From positions 3,571,562-3,635,561 of the forward strand of contig JALGAS010000007.1 of the NCBI GenBank assembly GCA_023078685.1: DNA of 64,000 nucleotides. The letters are read 5' to 3'. Each line of letters opens with the position of its first letter. Within the stretch, counting starts at the first letter, position 1. This DNA comes from Neopestalotiopsis rosae. Lineage: Eukaryota; Ascomycota; Sordariomycetes; Amphisphaeriales; Sporocadaceae. The translations under genes and the position numbers were made by a program. The notes under the pieces were generated by a model that made no database searches, was not told the origin of the DNA, and saw only the letters and a list, made by a program, of their open reading frames with translations. Positions 10,681 through 20,985 of this stretch are shown in pieces.

Positions 10681-11134
10681 ACGATCTGCAGGTATATCAT
10701 GGAACCATCCTTGACTTGTCACATCCGAGGGTCGGCGCTGCTGCAATCGATCATGCGCTCGCATCTATTCATGGCAGCGACATGCCGAGAAGCTGTCAAG
10801 ATTGACTGCTGTTGCAATGCGGCGTGACGATTGCAAGTGCCTGTTGCTTTCATTCTCGTGGTCCTCGGCAATCAACTCTCACTTGAAAATATAGTCATCC
10901 TATACGTAGCACAAGAAATTCAATTGATTCTGTAAAGCTATCTAACATACCCTACCAGGTACTGCTCAACGTCAGATCCATCCACATCTTCTTGAGATGT
11001 CAAGTCAAAGGCACATTGCCGCGATCAGGAGTATTGTCATCCATGTCCAGCCATCATCACCACAATCTTTGTCGCTTCGTCATAACATTGCGACCGGGTC
11101 CTTGCAGCATCAATTCCACAGCCAATGTCGGGGT
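10681..11134. other. intergenic, remnant-bearing
   Basis: Should contain the missing 5' part of the methyltransferase if it were intact; only stop-rich sequence is seen. Also the 3' flank of the orphan gene that ends at 11135. Confidence 0.45.
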
Positions 11135-12697
11135 CTAGCTCTCCGATGCGTCTTCATCGGCCGTGGGGTGGTTCTTCAACCATTCAGCCCTCCAATCTGC
11201 GAGTCTGCTCTTCAAATACAAGTCTCGAAACTCTTCTACATCCTTGGGTGCATCCATTGCTGCTCGAGCAGTAGACGCGAGTCTTGCTTTCTCGTTGAGT
11301 GAAGGCCAGTGAGGGCCCCCTGCATCTTTGACAGAGCGGATCACTCTGATTAAATCGCGAAGGTCAGAAATCTCGACACGATTACACGTGGCGCGAGCAT
11401 TGTTGGCCTCCATCGGCTCTTGCTGAGAAACGAAAAACTGCTTCTCGATCTTGCGCATGAGGGAAGAATATGCAGGGAGACATCGTTCGCCAGCCGCCTT
11501 CCGTACTTCCTTGTGCACCTCTGGTATTGACTGGCCGCGATCGGCCTGTGCAAGTCTCTCCTGCATGATGTGCATGAAACCATCGGTTGTATTGTGGTTA
11601 AAGACTATGCTGCGGCGGTCATCAATCTGACATGCCTTGGCATATAGAATCATGCAGGAGAGAAGCTTCATGTTTCCCATCCAGGGTCCACCGAGTGCAA
11701 GAGTAACCAGGTTGTCGCAGAATCTAGGTGTCCAGATTGGATCAGGGAATTGGCGTCCGACTTTCTTTCCCTTCCTCTCCCGCTGAGCCGGCTTTGTCGC
11801 GCCGTACTCGAGATGATATACGCGAGCAATTATACCAGTCGGCAACACGTTGCAAACTCTGGGAATCTTTCTCCACATTGCTAGGAAACTGGTGTTGGAT
11901 GCTGGAATCTCCACCGTCTCAATGTATCTCACTTCGTCGCTTCGCATCCAGCCCTCCAAGAAGTCGGCCTCGAGTTCTTCTGTCCAACCTTGCGACAAAA
12001 GACTTTCCACTGCCGGTATCATCTTGCCAAGGTCCTTGGGGCATGGCCTCTTCTTGAGCCACTTCTTGGTCTTGTAAAACGCCCGCAGCAGCTTGGACGG
12101 GCTGTCTATTGCAATCTTTTCAAGCTCCTTGAACTTTGAAAGAGCATGGAAACCATTCTGTAGTCGTTCCAAGTGTGTTTGCTTGGGAAGCTTCTTCCTG
12201 CTCTCGGTGGCTCGTGCCCTAACCTCAATGTCACTATCGCTGTCGATTGAATCCAAGTCCGACTCTGAGCTTTCGTCGCCATCTTCACTATCATCGCTGC
12301 TACTGTCGCTGTCATCGCCATCGTCATCGCTGGGGCCGTGGGTGTTGCGCTGTCCATAACTGCGCTTGAGTCCTCTTGTGGCCTGTTCGCCATCATCTTC
12401 CTCAAAGTCAACAACCTCATCAACTCCGACGTCCTGGTCGCCATCGACCTCATCATCAGCGTCATCGACCTCCTCGGATTCGTCTTCGGTAGATGCGCAA
12501 TATTCATCATCGTCGGCTTCATTGCCATGATCGTGCTCGTCGATTTCCATGGTGTCCTCAACATTCAATGAGTGCCTGTTGCTGGATTGGCGTGCCTTTA
12601 GCGGGGGCTGCACGCGCTCTTCGTTGCTTGAGCCTCCAGACCGTGCTCGCTTCTGCAAGACTGGCTGGCGTCGCTTCTTTGCAGCTCGCGGGGGCAT
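11135..12697 (-). CDS. orphan nuclear-type protein with acidic N-terminus and conserved C-terminal domain
   Basis: Single exon, 520 residues, ATG at 12697. Residues 1-45 are basic with KKRR-type nuclear signals. Residues about 47-160 are almost entirely Asp, Glu and Ser (for example EDDGEQ and SDSSSDDSEDGDESSESD). From about 180 a folded-looking domain follows, with blocks SNTSFLAMWRKIPRV, FPDPIWTPRFCDNL, LALGGPWMGNMKLLSCMILY and AKACQIDDRR, and ending near RVIRSVKDAGGPHWPSL. I recognise no named family. The same domain recurs, truncated, at 58232-58846 on the other strand near the telomere. The layout (basic tail, acidic disordered stretch, compact domain) suggests a chromatin- or nucleic-acid-associated protein, but that is inference. 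No HNH, integrase or transposase triad is visible. Confidence 0.75.
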   Translation of the reverse strand: MPPRAAKKRRQPVLQKRARSGGSSNEERVQPPLKARQSSNRHSLNVEDTMEIDEHDHGNEADDDEYCASTEDESEEVDDADDEVDGDQDVGVDEVVDFEEDDGEQATRGLKRSYGQRNTHGPSDDDGDDSDSSSDDSEDGDESSESDLDSIDSDSDIEVRARATESRKKLPKQTHLERLQNGFHALSKFKELEKIAIDSPSKLLRAFYKTKKWLKKRPCPKDLGKMIPAVESLLSQGWTEELEADFLEGWMRSDEVRYIETVEIPASNTSFLAMWRKIPRVCNVLPTGIIARVYHLEYGATKPAQRERKGKKVGRQFPDPIWTPRFCDNLVTLALGGPWMGNMKLLSCMILYAKACQIDDRRSIVFNHNTTDGFMHIMQERLAQADRGQSIPEVHKEVRKAAGERCLPAYSSLMRKIEKQFFVSQQEPMEANNARATCNRVEISDLRDLIRVIRSVKDAGGPHWPSLNEKARLASTARAAMDAPKDVEEFRDLYLKSRLADWRAEWLKNHPTADEDASES

Positions 12698-13156
12698 GTT
12701 GTTTGATTCTCGTTGTTGTCAATGATTGATGAAGTTGTTGTAAACTGAAAAAGCGTGGATTGTGGTTGAGGATCTGGCACAAACCTATGTTGTCGTTTAC
12801 ACCAAAGAAATAGTTGGGCGGGTTTCGACGAGATACACAGCACTGCCCACCCAGCAACCCGCATGGACATCTCTCAATCAATAGTGCAGTGCTTGACTGA
12901 ACAAACACTTGCTACCCCTCATTGTCTGGTCTCACTCCCTGAGTTCCCGAGAACCTTCAGGGCTTGATCTTCTGCCTGACCACACCCTGGCAACAAACGC
13001 ACACACTACTACCGACGCGACTCGGCCACAATCCAAAGCAACAAACACTGCATCTCCATCCCCATCACTGTCATCGCCATCATCGTCAACATCATCACCG
13101 TCGCGGTCGCATTATCAACATCATCGTCCTCCATCACCACCATCATCACCCTCATC
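12698..13156. other. divergent promoter region with CAT-rich leader
   Basis: Separates two divergently transcribed genes by 459 bp. The half next to the downstream gene (about 13040-13156) is a run of CAT/ATC triplets and CATCATC tracts, probably its 5' untranslated leader. Confidence 0.5.
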
Positions 13157-13543
13157 ATGGCCAGCACTGCTGAGAAGCTTGACATGTCGCTCGACGACAT
13201 CATCAAGATCAACAAGAAGGACGAGAAGAAGCGACGTCGCTCAAAGAAAACCAAGAGAAGACATGTTGACCAGCCGCTCATGCGGACTGTCCCGTGGGAT
13301 AGCATTTGTCGGGCATCAGGTCCCGGCCTACTTCGTAGTTTGGACACCAGCACCTCAAACTACCAAGCCACCAGAGGCACCGAGACGGTGGCACGAGTCG
13401 ATTGCCCAGAAGCCTACAATGAGTTCGTTACCACCATGCTGCAGCGGACCATTGACGAGACTGGCGAGTTCGGCCGGGTTTTGATTATGATCACGCAAAG
13501 TCCCAACCCAGAGACGGGCAACACAGAGTCACAAACTGAGTAG
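13157..13543 (+). CDS. small basic protein with UAP56-binding-like motif
   Basis: Single exon, 128 residues. Immediately after the start come EKLDMSLDDIIKINKK and a lysine/arginine tract (KKRRRSKKTKRR). The LDMSLDDIIK segment matches the UAP56/Sub2-binding motif found at the N-terminus of ALYREF/Yra1-type mRNA export adaptors. No RRM follows; the remaining 90 residues (with VPWDSICRASGPGLLRSLD and a Thr/Glu-rich tail) match nothing I know. The likely role is an accessory mRNA export or TREX-associated factor in the nucleus. That is inferred from one short motif plus a basic RNA-binding-like tract. It is divergent from the orphan gene at 11135-12697. Confidence 0.65.
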   Translation: MASTAEKLDMSLDDIIKINKKDEKKRRRSKKTKRRHVDQPLMRTVPWDSICRASGPGLLRSLDTSTSNYQATRGTETVARVDCPEAYNEFVTTMLQRTIDETGEFGRVLIMITQSPNPETGNTESQTE

Positions 13544-14050
13544 CTTGAGTTTATTCCCGGCCCAATCGCCACGAACACAACAAGAAAGGCCATACTTTGC
13601 AAGAGTCGATTGGCGACAAGGACAGAACAAGGCACCAATTGTTGCTTTGAGCGGGTGTCATGCCGCGGCCATTGAATCACAATAACTTGAGTTCATGTGA
13701 ATATGTATAGTTGCGATAATGGAATATTTTCGAGTACTTTGTTATTGAATTTTCTAGTGATCAAGACATTGACTATGTGGTTGCAGGTGTGATGAATGCA
13801 TTGAATATGGTCACTCTCTAGGACGATTTCAATATGCCAATCTATTGCGCCGCCTTTACCTGTGCTAGCCATAGCCTCTTTTATTGAACGATGCAAAAGT
13901 GTCAATCCGTAAGTTTTCATCAAGAGCATATTCATTTGGGCTTAGAGATGATGGAATCAATTACTGACGAGCTGAAGAGTTTCAAGCAGCAGCTGAGTGA
14001 GGGACGGAGAAACTGGTGCATGTCCACGATGAAGAGGATAAAGAGAATGG
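13544..14050. other. intergenic, no confident gene
   Basis: 3' flank of the small basic protein, then sequence leading into a purine-rich tandem repeat. A frame reading MMESITDELKSFKQQLSEG at 13950-14005 leads into the repeat in the basic frame; an acidic frame begins one base out of phase. Confidence 0.4.
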
Positions 14051-14140
14051 GGAAGAAGAGGATAAGGAAGAAGAGGATAAGGAAGAAGAGGATGAGGAAG
14101 AAGAGGATAAGGAAGAAGAGGATGAGGAAGAAGAGAATGA
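14051..14140 (+). repeat. six-copy 15-bp purine tandem repeat
   Basis: Six head-to-tail copies of a 15-bp unit, GGAAGAAGAGGATAA with A/G variation at position 14, and one A in the last copy at GAATGA. In one + frame it reads as repeated EEEDK/EEEDE ending EEEEND and a stop at 14144, preceded by VHVHDEEDKENG. In another it reads as KKRIR/KKRMR. The unit length is a multiple of three, so copy-number change would not shift frame. No complete gene around it could be defined; it may be the 3' end of a decayed acidic-tailed protein. Confidence 0.85.
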
Positions 14141-14310
14141 CTAGACTTTGGAACTGTCGAATATTCGGAGCTTTAGATCGCTTGTACTAGCCATGGATGT
14201 AGTTCGAGGAGGATCAATAAATACCGGAAATGAGGATCAATTAACCGCACAATCCCGCCAAGACCGTGAGTCAAAAAGAAGCTAGAGTACCGTGGGACTA
14301 TCTACCAGGA

Positions 14311-15575
14311 TCACTCATCTGGTTCAATGTATTCGGCGCAAATCATGTCACCGTTGAGATCCATGACTTGGGAAATCGTGACGTTTGGAATAATGTCAGC
14401 CATCCACAAGACGTGGTTCAGAGTGGTGTCATTGCCCGGATCGCCATCATAGTCAATAAAGGCAGCTGATGGGTACAGCCATCGGTTCTGTTCCATGATC
14501 GAGGTTGGAGGAATGATGGAACCACTCATGTCGGTAAGACGGCTTGTCAGGTTGGCCTTTTGCCTATAGTCCGAGTATCAGTGTATAGCTTCAACCACAG
14601 AGTTGCGAATAACTTACCATAGCCACCAAAGCCTGTCTACATTAGCGTGGTGTAGATAAAAGACTGGGTCACCAGGGCTGGCGTTCTGATCTTCCATCTG
14701 TCGTCAAACGTGGTTAGTAAAGGTGCGTGGCTTCACTGTATCAAGTTTGGAGGTTAGTGTCACTCACAGTACCGCCAGTGGCCAAGTGGCCGCAGCTATG
14801 AGGGTTGTCGACATAGCAAAAGTTGGCGTCGTTGTAATTGTCCTTGGCAAAACAGATATCGACATAGGATTGGTTTGCATTCAGCCAGGCTGTCTGGTTC
14901 CACGACCGAGCCAAGCAGTAGTCATCATAGTAGTCGACGCCCCAGACCTGGTCAATGTGGAGTGTTGTGTTGGCAAATGGACCGTCCATGACACATCCGT
15001 CTGGCCCCGTACCATTTGTGCCAAAACTGAGCTCATCAGAGCCCCAGATGGAAGCCTTGTCAATGGTTCCGTAGAGATCAAGGTCACGCTGTTCATGCCA
15101 GTATGGCACGGCACCAGTGTAGCCACATTCCTCTTGCAGCAGCTTCTCTTGCAAATGGATGAACAGACGATGCCAAGGAAGAAAGGCACTGAGATAATTG
15201 TAAGCAGGAAAGTCAGAAGGGATGACGATGACTCATCTTACCCGACACCATGGATAAAGTTGGACTGCTGAATGTGGCAATAGTGCAGCTCGTCCCATCG
15301 ATTCTTGGCTCCAGTGATGCCCGTGACTGGAGGCGAGTTCATCAAGCACTTTACAGCTGTGATGTAATCAGACTTTTCAGAGTCCTCCAGTGTATGCCTG
15401 ATTCATGTCCGTTAGCAATAGGTCAGCATGACAAAATTCTTTGGGAGACATACCAAGCTTTGCGTTGATTCAACGTTGTGCAAGTGCCATTGATCGACGT
15501 TGCATTCCGGGGGCTAAGAGGTGTGGCAGAAGCCAAGACAAGCCCGCCAAGCGGGATCAGTATAGAGAGCTTCAT
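14311..15575 (-). CDS. secreted tyrosinase (type-3 copper phenol oxidase)
   Basis: Five exons on the minus strand: 15575-15454, 15397-15242, 15188-14768, 14697-14618 and 14563-14311, 343 residues. Signal peptide MKLSILIPLGGLVLASATP. Copper A site: His82 (YCHIQQ), His90 (FIHGVG) and His99 (FLPWHRLF). Copper B site: PHSCGHLATGG with His227, then SPGDPVFYLHHANVDRLWW with His249 and His250. The CuB block is restored only by splicing exon 3 to exon 4 (GGT-MEDQNASPGDP), which supports the model. It oxidises monophenols or diphenols to quinones, so melanin or cell-wall crosslinking are possible roles. It is the short secreted form without a large C-terminal shielding domain. The next gene upstream on the same strand is another secreted copper enzyme. 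Confidence 0.92.
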
Positions 15576-17659
15576 CTTGCCGCGAAGCTAGATGATCTAG
15601 TCCTCGCAGATCTCTGGGTAACTCTTGGCTAGTGTGACACGGAGACGGACAATAAAAGTTGGGATGACTAGATCTCCGTCAGTATTTGTATTCATCACAA
15701 CTCGTTTGACCCCTGCATTCAGTTTTCTTATTCTCCAACAGCCAATTTCGAAAGATCAGCTCAAGACTTGAGCCAGTCTCCAGCAAAAGAAGGGCCCATT
15801 AAAGGATCCCACTGTTTTCAATTCCCCGTTGGCCTAGGCTCTCGGCAACATGAACAAGATAACGTGGGTTGATATACAGATGGAGACTGGATTACGTTTG
15901 CCTTGCATGGACTGATAACATTTGGTCTTACCGACGATATGGTGAAGCTCAACATGGGAGTTTGCCATTCACGATGTAGGGCGCCTCATATGATACGGGG
16001 CCGGAGTGGGTAGCAGGAGAGATATGCCAAGGCGTTGAATGGGCCGCATTGCCGAAACGATAGAAACCCGTGTAGATTGATGGGGATGAGGAACAAAACT
16101 CTGGACACACGAAATCCATATTTCTGATTTTTAGTAGTCTCCCAAGGACCAGACGGGGATACAGAGGGACGACACCTCCATAATGTTTGAGCTGGTGTCG
16201 CTCAGGGATAGTGTTTTGGGACATCACTAAGGTAGGATATTTTTCGTACGGATTTTCCGAAGAAGCCCACAGTAGGGGTTGCCATTATGGGTAATCTGTA
16301 CTAGAAGTGCCGACGGGGCGCAAGGGAGTGCCTGACTAGTTCACGGGAGTCGCCGTTGGACTCCATGGTAGGGCCGCGAAAACCCTGAAGGTACAGGCCC
16401 AGTCACCTCGCAATCTTGACTCTTGTCCCATCTTGTCCAACGAGGGTCATGATGAGCGTCGTAAGAAGCGTCGTCAATTTGGATGGATCAGTCACTGCTC
16501 GGCACCGACCAGATTGACCGTGTATGTGAATTCTTGCTCGGCCGAGTCGGAGGTCTTCGGCCTCGGATCGTACTGCGTACAGCCAGACGTGTCTGGGTTA
16601 GGTGTGCACATTCCGCTTAACAACAAGAGGTGATGGGTAGTACTCGGGTGTGCGCCTCAGTTGCGGCGACACCAGGGCGATCGCCCAGCCGGCTCGTCGT
16701 TTCAACGTTTATTAACCGGGTCCTTTGTCGATCAAGTTTCGTACAAGTCATGTCATTCTTATCCTATTAATGCCGTTAGCCTACTTCAAATAGCCACAAC
16801 ATGATTCGGTACTTTTAGTGGTCAATGCTAGCAAACTAAAAACTCTAGAGGACCTGCCTCAGATCTGCGCCGCGCAAATCTTTATTTTCTTATTCTAGCG
16901 TCTCCCTCGGCAGGAGAGTTGCTACAATCAAGCCCCAGTACGAGGCGACTGGATGCCTCGGCCTGTTGACCAGATTGGCAGGGGACATGGTGATCGACGC
17001 GTATACTCTAGCAGACTCGAATTCGTGTAACAAGGTATGCTTCGTATCTGCAGAAGATAATACTATCTCTTCACCTCCTACACAGGAGCCTCATCGGTCA
17101 TGCTAACTGTTTTCTTCAAGAAGCAGTCGAAAGATTTGTGGGCAAACAAGGTTATAGATAAACGCGCCGACAGGGCTAGCGGAGATGAATCCGCCCAGTG
17201 GAGCGGAAACCACACTCCACACTCCGGTCGTAGAGGTCACTGGCCGTTGAGGACTTGTCTAGATTCACCACTTTGAGCAAATGTTTAGCTCGATGCGCAT
17301 GCAAAGATTGACCGGCACAGATCATGGTGGAATACAAGGATCATAATCTGGCTGGGTTTACCCAGTGGTGACCTTTGCAAGTGCAACAATTCATTGCCGC
17401 CAATGCATTCAACGTCGCGGGAGGGCTGCGACTGCTCGCATGCCTCATCCACTCGCTCAGGGAGACGCGATACACAAGATCGTTACTGTCACCTATCCGT
17501 GTCACTCAGCTCTCTGGTCTTGTCTCGGGCAAAACGTGATAGATTCGTGTTTGAATTTCTTATCATTGCATTACAACTAATGTGAATGGTGTGACATCCA
17601 ATTGTGTGGCGTGCCCAAACGGGGTCATGTTTTTTTCAATTACCCCTACATCCTTTCCT
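15576..17659. other. 2.1-kb intergenic, no gene seen
   Basis: Only short overlapping frames without motifs. It carries the tyrosinase promoter at its left end and the 3' flank of the amine oxidase at its right. Base composition changes along it (GC-richer about 16300-16700), but no repeat or element ends are recognisable. Confidence 0.5.
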
Positions 17660-20020
17660 CTAGATAATCTCCAAAGCCTTCAGTTGCCCTTCCTTCAATT
17701 CGACCTTGCATTGAGGAAGTTCAATGCCAAAAGTATCGTAGTCGAGCCCCGTGGTCGAGTTCTCTGCAGGAGTGATCCAGCGGCGGTTCTGAATATCTCC
17801 ATCTTGAGCCCTGTCAAAGAAGTTCTGGGGCGCAAACATGATGCTGCTGACAGCCTCATTGTACAAAGTGACGGGAACATCCTCTGATCTGGTGTAGTGA
17901 TGCATGCCTAGGTTGAACCAAACCACCAAATCTTCTCCCTCAATGCTTTCACCGTCAAAGAATTTCGAAAAGTCCTGCTGCGGCTGCCAAGGCATATTGA
18001 GGTTCTGCACACTGTTTGCAAATGGCTCATTGTCGTGTTGCCGTGTGACTGCTAGGTGTGTCTTGGAAAATTGAGAATTGTTTCTGCTAAAGGGAGAGTT
18101 CAGTGTGCTCAAGTGAACATTGTTCCGCCCAGGCACAATACGGTACCCTCGCTTTGTGCCCCATTTGTTCGTGGCATTGGCATGGTTCACACAGTACATG
18201 ATTTGGCCATTTTCCGGCCAGTTGAACTGCTGCTCTGTCTCGAGGTTGTATCGGTTCAGCTCCATCTGCTCAAAGGCACCCAGCTCGGACCACCACGGCT
18301 GTTCAGTGAGAGCGGCTCGCAGCTCAGTTGCCTCGAGTGAATTCTTCGAGTCCACAATATCAAAGTCTGCCTTCCACGTCAAGACATGATCGTGGAGAGA
18401 GCCTTGGACGGCTTCTTGAATCCGAGGGCCCCAGTTTCCTTGGTCAGGGTAGTAAAAGGACGACTGCAGGTAGCCTGAAGCACGCACAATCACCTCGAGA
18501 GACCCGTCCACGTGAAAGACATAGTCAAACAGGTAGTCGTAGTTGCCCACGGTGGCGATAGAGCGAAGAGTCAGCATGGAAGCCTTGACCACACCAAAGT
18601 TCTCAAAGCCGAACAGAGTCGTGCCTCCTGCTGCGCGATGACGCGACAGGGGAAATCCAGCGTCGGACTCGAAAATACAAATAGCGTCTGGGCTGATGAT
18701 GGTGGTGTTGCCATCGTGAACACTAATGTTCCAAAATGTAGAACCAAACGGGCAGTCGAAACCCTCCACCAGTGGGTACAACTCTCCGCCGAGCTGATAG
18801 TACGTATCGTGGTAAAGAGTGGTGGAGGACTTGGGAGTGAAGCCTCCGTATTGAGCGGCAGCCTCTTGCATGGAGAGCTCATAGAGAATGCGTTCGCCCT
18901 TGAAGCGAATGTCGTAAAACATTATCCCCAGGCTGAGAGAGTGGGCAACATAAAACGACCACCCCATGTACTCGACGTATTTTTGTTCGGCGTCGACCTT
19001 GTATCGCTTTCCGCCAATCTCGATGCTTTGCGGCGCGAACCGTTCTTCGAGGTCTCGCTTGCCCATTGCTTGGTCGTAGTTTACCAAGGCCCAATCGTAA
19101 TCTTCCGGCACGTGGAACTCTTCAGTCAGCTCTCCAGCATCAAACGCCGCGCGCAAGTCATCGACGGTAGGGAAGAAGCGAGTATTCGTGACAATGCCCT
19201 TGAGCTTGTACAGTGTCGTGTCGGTGCCGGTGACATCGATAATGAGGTAGAAGTCGAGCATTCGCAAGTAGTTGGCTGGACCGGGGAACTTGAACACGAC
19301 AATGCGGAAGGCCGAAGTTCCATTGAATGACGTTGGTGACGTGGTGGTGGATATCAAGGTTGAGCTCTCATTGTAGTCACCATACCAGACGCCACCAAGC
19401 AGCGCCGTCGTAATGTCGGTAATATTGGACATGACTTCGATGAGCAAAGGATCGGATGCGAGAATGCGCATAGAATCGAATGTTCGCCCGTTGAATGGAA
19501 CAGAACCTCCCATCCCGCCATTGTAAATGTAGTCGAGCTTTTGAATTGTCGTCTCGTTGCTGACGGGTAACGGCCCGACCATGTACTCCTGGGAGATTGG
19601 CTCTTCCCGGCCGCCTTCAAAGATGATTGCTCGAGCGTATTGGGGAGGCTCAGGTCCAGACTGGTCCAAGTATGAAATGACATCGGATTTGTTCATCGGA
19701 AGCTTGTCAATGTAGAAAAGATAATTGTCATTGACACCCGCGACCGATACATCTGTCAGGTTCAAGCCAGTCGCTGGATCGTGGAGCAGTTGCCACACGG
19801 CGACATTGTCTTCTATCGAGACAGAAGCCCACACATTGGGCTTTGGTGCTGCAGTGACTGGGGCCGAATCATAGATTGCGCATGTGGTGCAGTTGTCATC
19901 GCGCTTGAAATTGGTAAAGTCGCGAAGCAGCGCACGTCGCTCAAAACCCAGCGGCGGCGACGAAGACGCAGCGCCAAGAACTGCGCAAATTGACAGCGTC
20001 AAGAAGCAGAGAAACTTCAT
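17660..20020 (-). CDS. secreted copper amine oxidase
   Basis: Single exon, 786 residues from the ATG at 20020. The frame opens 16 codons earlier, but this ATG gives a clean signal peptide, MKFLCFLTLSICAVLGAASS. The enzyme oxidises primary amines to aldehydes, releasing ammonia and hydrogen peroxide. Topaquinone precursor Tyr494 sits in TVGNYDYLFDYVF; the likely catalytic base is Asp405 in YHDTYYQLGG; copper ligands are His543 and His545 in GSLHDHVLTW and one of His707/His708 in NLGMHHYTRSEDVPV. The protein is longer than the 650-700 residues usual for cytosolic or peroxisomal fungal enzymes. Many N-x-S/T sites fit a glycosylated secreted form. A TATATATA lies 90 bp upstream of the start. The last block, SSIMFAPQNFF, is also typical of the family. 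Confidence 0.93.
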   Translation of the reverse strand: MKFLCFLTLSICAVLGAASSSPPLGFERRALLRDFTNFKRDDNCTTCAIYDSAPVTAAPKPNVWASVSIEDNVAVWQLLHDPATGLNLTDVSVAGVNDNYLFYIDKLPMNKSDVISYLDQSGPEPPQYARAIIFEGGREEPISQEYMVGPLPVSNETTIQKLDYIYNGGMGGSVPFNGRTFDSMRILASDPLLIEVMSNITDITTALLGGVWYGDYNESSTLISTTTSPTSFNGTSAFRIVVFKFPGPANYLRMLDFYLIIDVTGTDTTLYKLKGIVTNTRFFPTVDDLRAAFDAGELTEEFHVPEDYDWALVNYDQAMGKRDLEERFAPQSIEIGGKRYKVDAEQKYVEYMGWSFYVAHSLSLGIMFYDIRFKGERILYELSMQEAAAQYGGFTPKSSTTLYHDTYYQLGGELYPLVEGFDCPFGSTFWNISVHDGNTTIISPDAICIFESDAGFPLSRHRAAGGTTLFGFENFGVVKASMLTLRSIATVGNYDYLFDYVFHVDGSLEVIVRASGYLQSSFYYPDQGNWGPRIQEAVQGSLHDHVLTWKADFDIVDSKNSLEATELRAALTEQPWWSELGAFEQMELNRYNLETEQQFNWPENGQIMYCVNHANATNKWGTKRGYRIVPGRNNVHLSTLNSPFSRNNSQFSKTHLAVTRQHDNEPFANSVQNLNMPWQPQQDFSKFFDGESIEGEDLVVWFNLGMHHYTRSEDVPVTLYNEAVSSIMFAPQNFFDRAQDGDIQNRRWITPAENSTTGLDYDTFGIELPQCKVELKEGQLKALEII

Positions 20021-20985
20021 CTTGGATGCGGGAATTGGATTCTGAATACAAAAGTCCGCTGAAGCCAAGAGACCAGAGCAAGTCCTCGTGGAAAAGATTT
20101 CCTGGGTCCTATATATACAATTGTCCCTAGCTACAGTGGAATCATGACGGTACCAGGAAAAAAATTGGCAAGATAGCTCTCCCTGTCGATATGATGCAAT
20201 TCAGCATGCACCTTACCTTCTTTCAGAATTAAGATCACCCAAGAAATGCAGCTTGTGCATTTAGTGTGTTGCGTTGGGCATGCGATTCTCCTGTTCATAC
20301 AGGTGTAGTACGTTTTTGGTATGCCATCTCATGGCTCTTAGATGCAGGGACAAGGATGCGATACTCTATACAGCTGAATAGCTGAAGAGTCTCGGCGTAA
20401 CGTAGCCAATAATGGGCCTTGATTGGTCGGCAATTGATATGGTGGGGAGGCAGGGCAGCCAGAAGAAAGCTTAGCTGAGCCAGGTAAACTCGTATCAGGG
20501 ATTCTTTTTTTCCTCCTCTGCTCTTTTAGTCATGACTGAACAAGGACTTTCCCACTCGGATGGATTTGAGCGACAATCTTGCATGAGTCTATTGTTTGCG
20601 TGCAGGTGAATGCAAAATGATTCAGCTTTGTGATAATCAAGTCGTGGGTGGCGCTGCCAGACGGTACCCGATATAGCTGACTGCCAAGAGCACATCACGT
20701 GGCGCCTAGACTTGAATCGTTGTAATACATTAAAAGAAGGACATAAGGATCGCCAGTTTCGTGACGAGGCTTGGCTGTCAGTTTATATGATATAATCAGG
20801 TGAGATTTCCGTGCTCAAGATATCTGGTCGTGGCCATATTGAGTTTGTCGTGCGCTTTTTCAACGTGCACGAGAGATCAACGGGACAAACGATGCAGCCA
20901 AAGATTCCAAAATTTTCTCATTAAATCTAGTGAAATGGTATACCATTAGTTCGTGGTCAACCATTACACCAAGGACGCTCTATGA
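20021..20985. other. intergenic, promoter of amine oxidase
   Basis: About 960 bp, moderately AT-rich, between two minus-strand genes. Apart from the TATA element near 20110 no feature is supported. Confidence 0.5.
20110..20117 (-). promoter_or_regulatory. TATA element of copper amine oxidase gene
   Basis: TATATATA 90 bp upstream of the ATG at 20020, at a plausible distance for a fungal TATA box with a short leader. Position is the only support. Confidence 0.4.

Noticed and set aside
13891..14190. 99-codon + frame with KKRIR repeats
   Set aside because: The repeat reads as plausible acidic or basic protein depending on frame. An attempt to splice across the GTAAGT at 13909 does not keep the downstream helix in frame with an open upstream exon.
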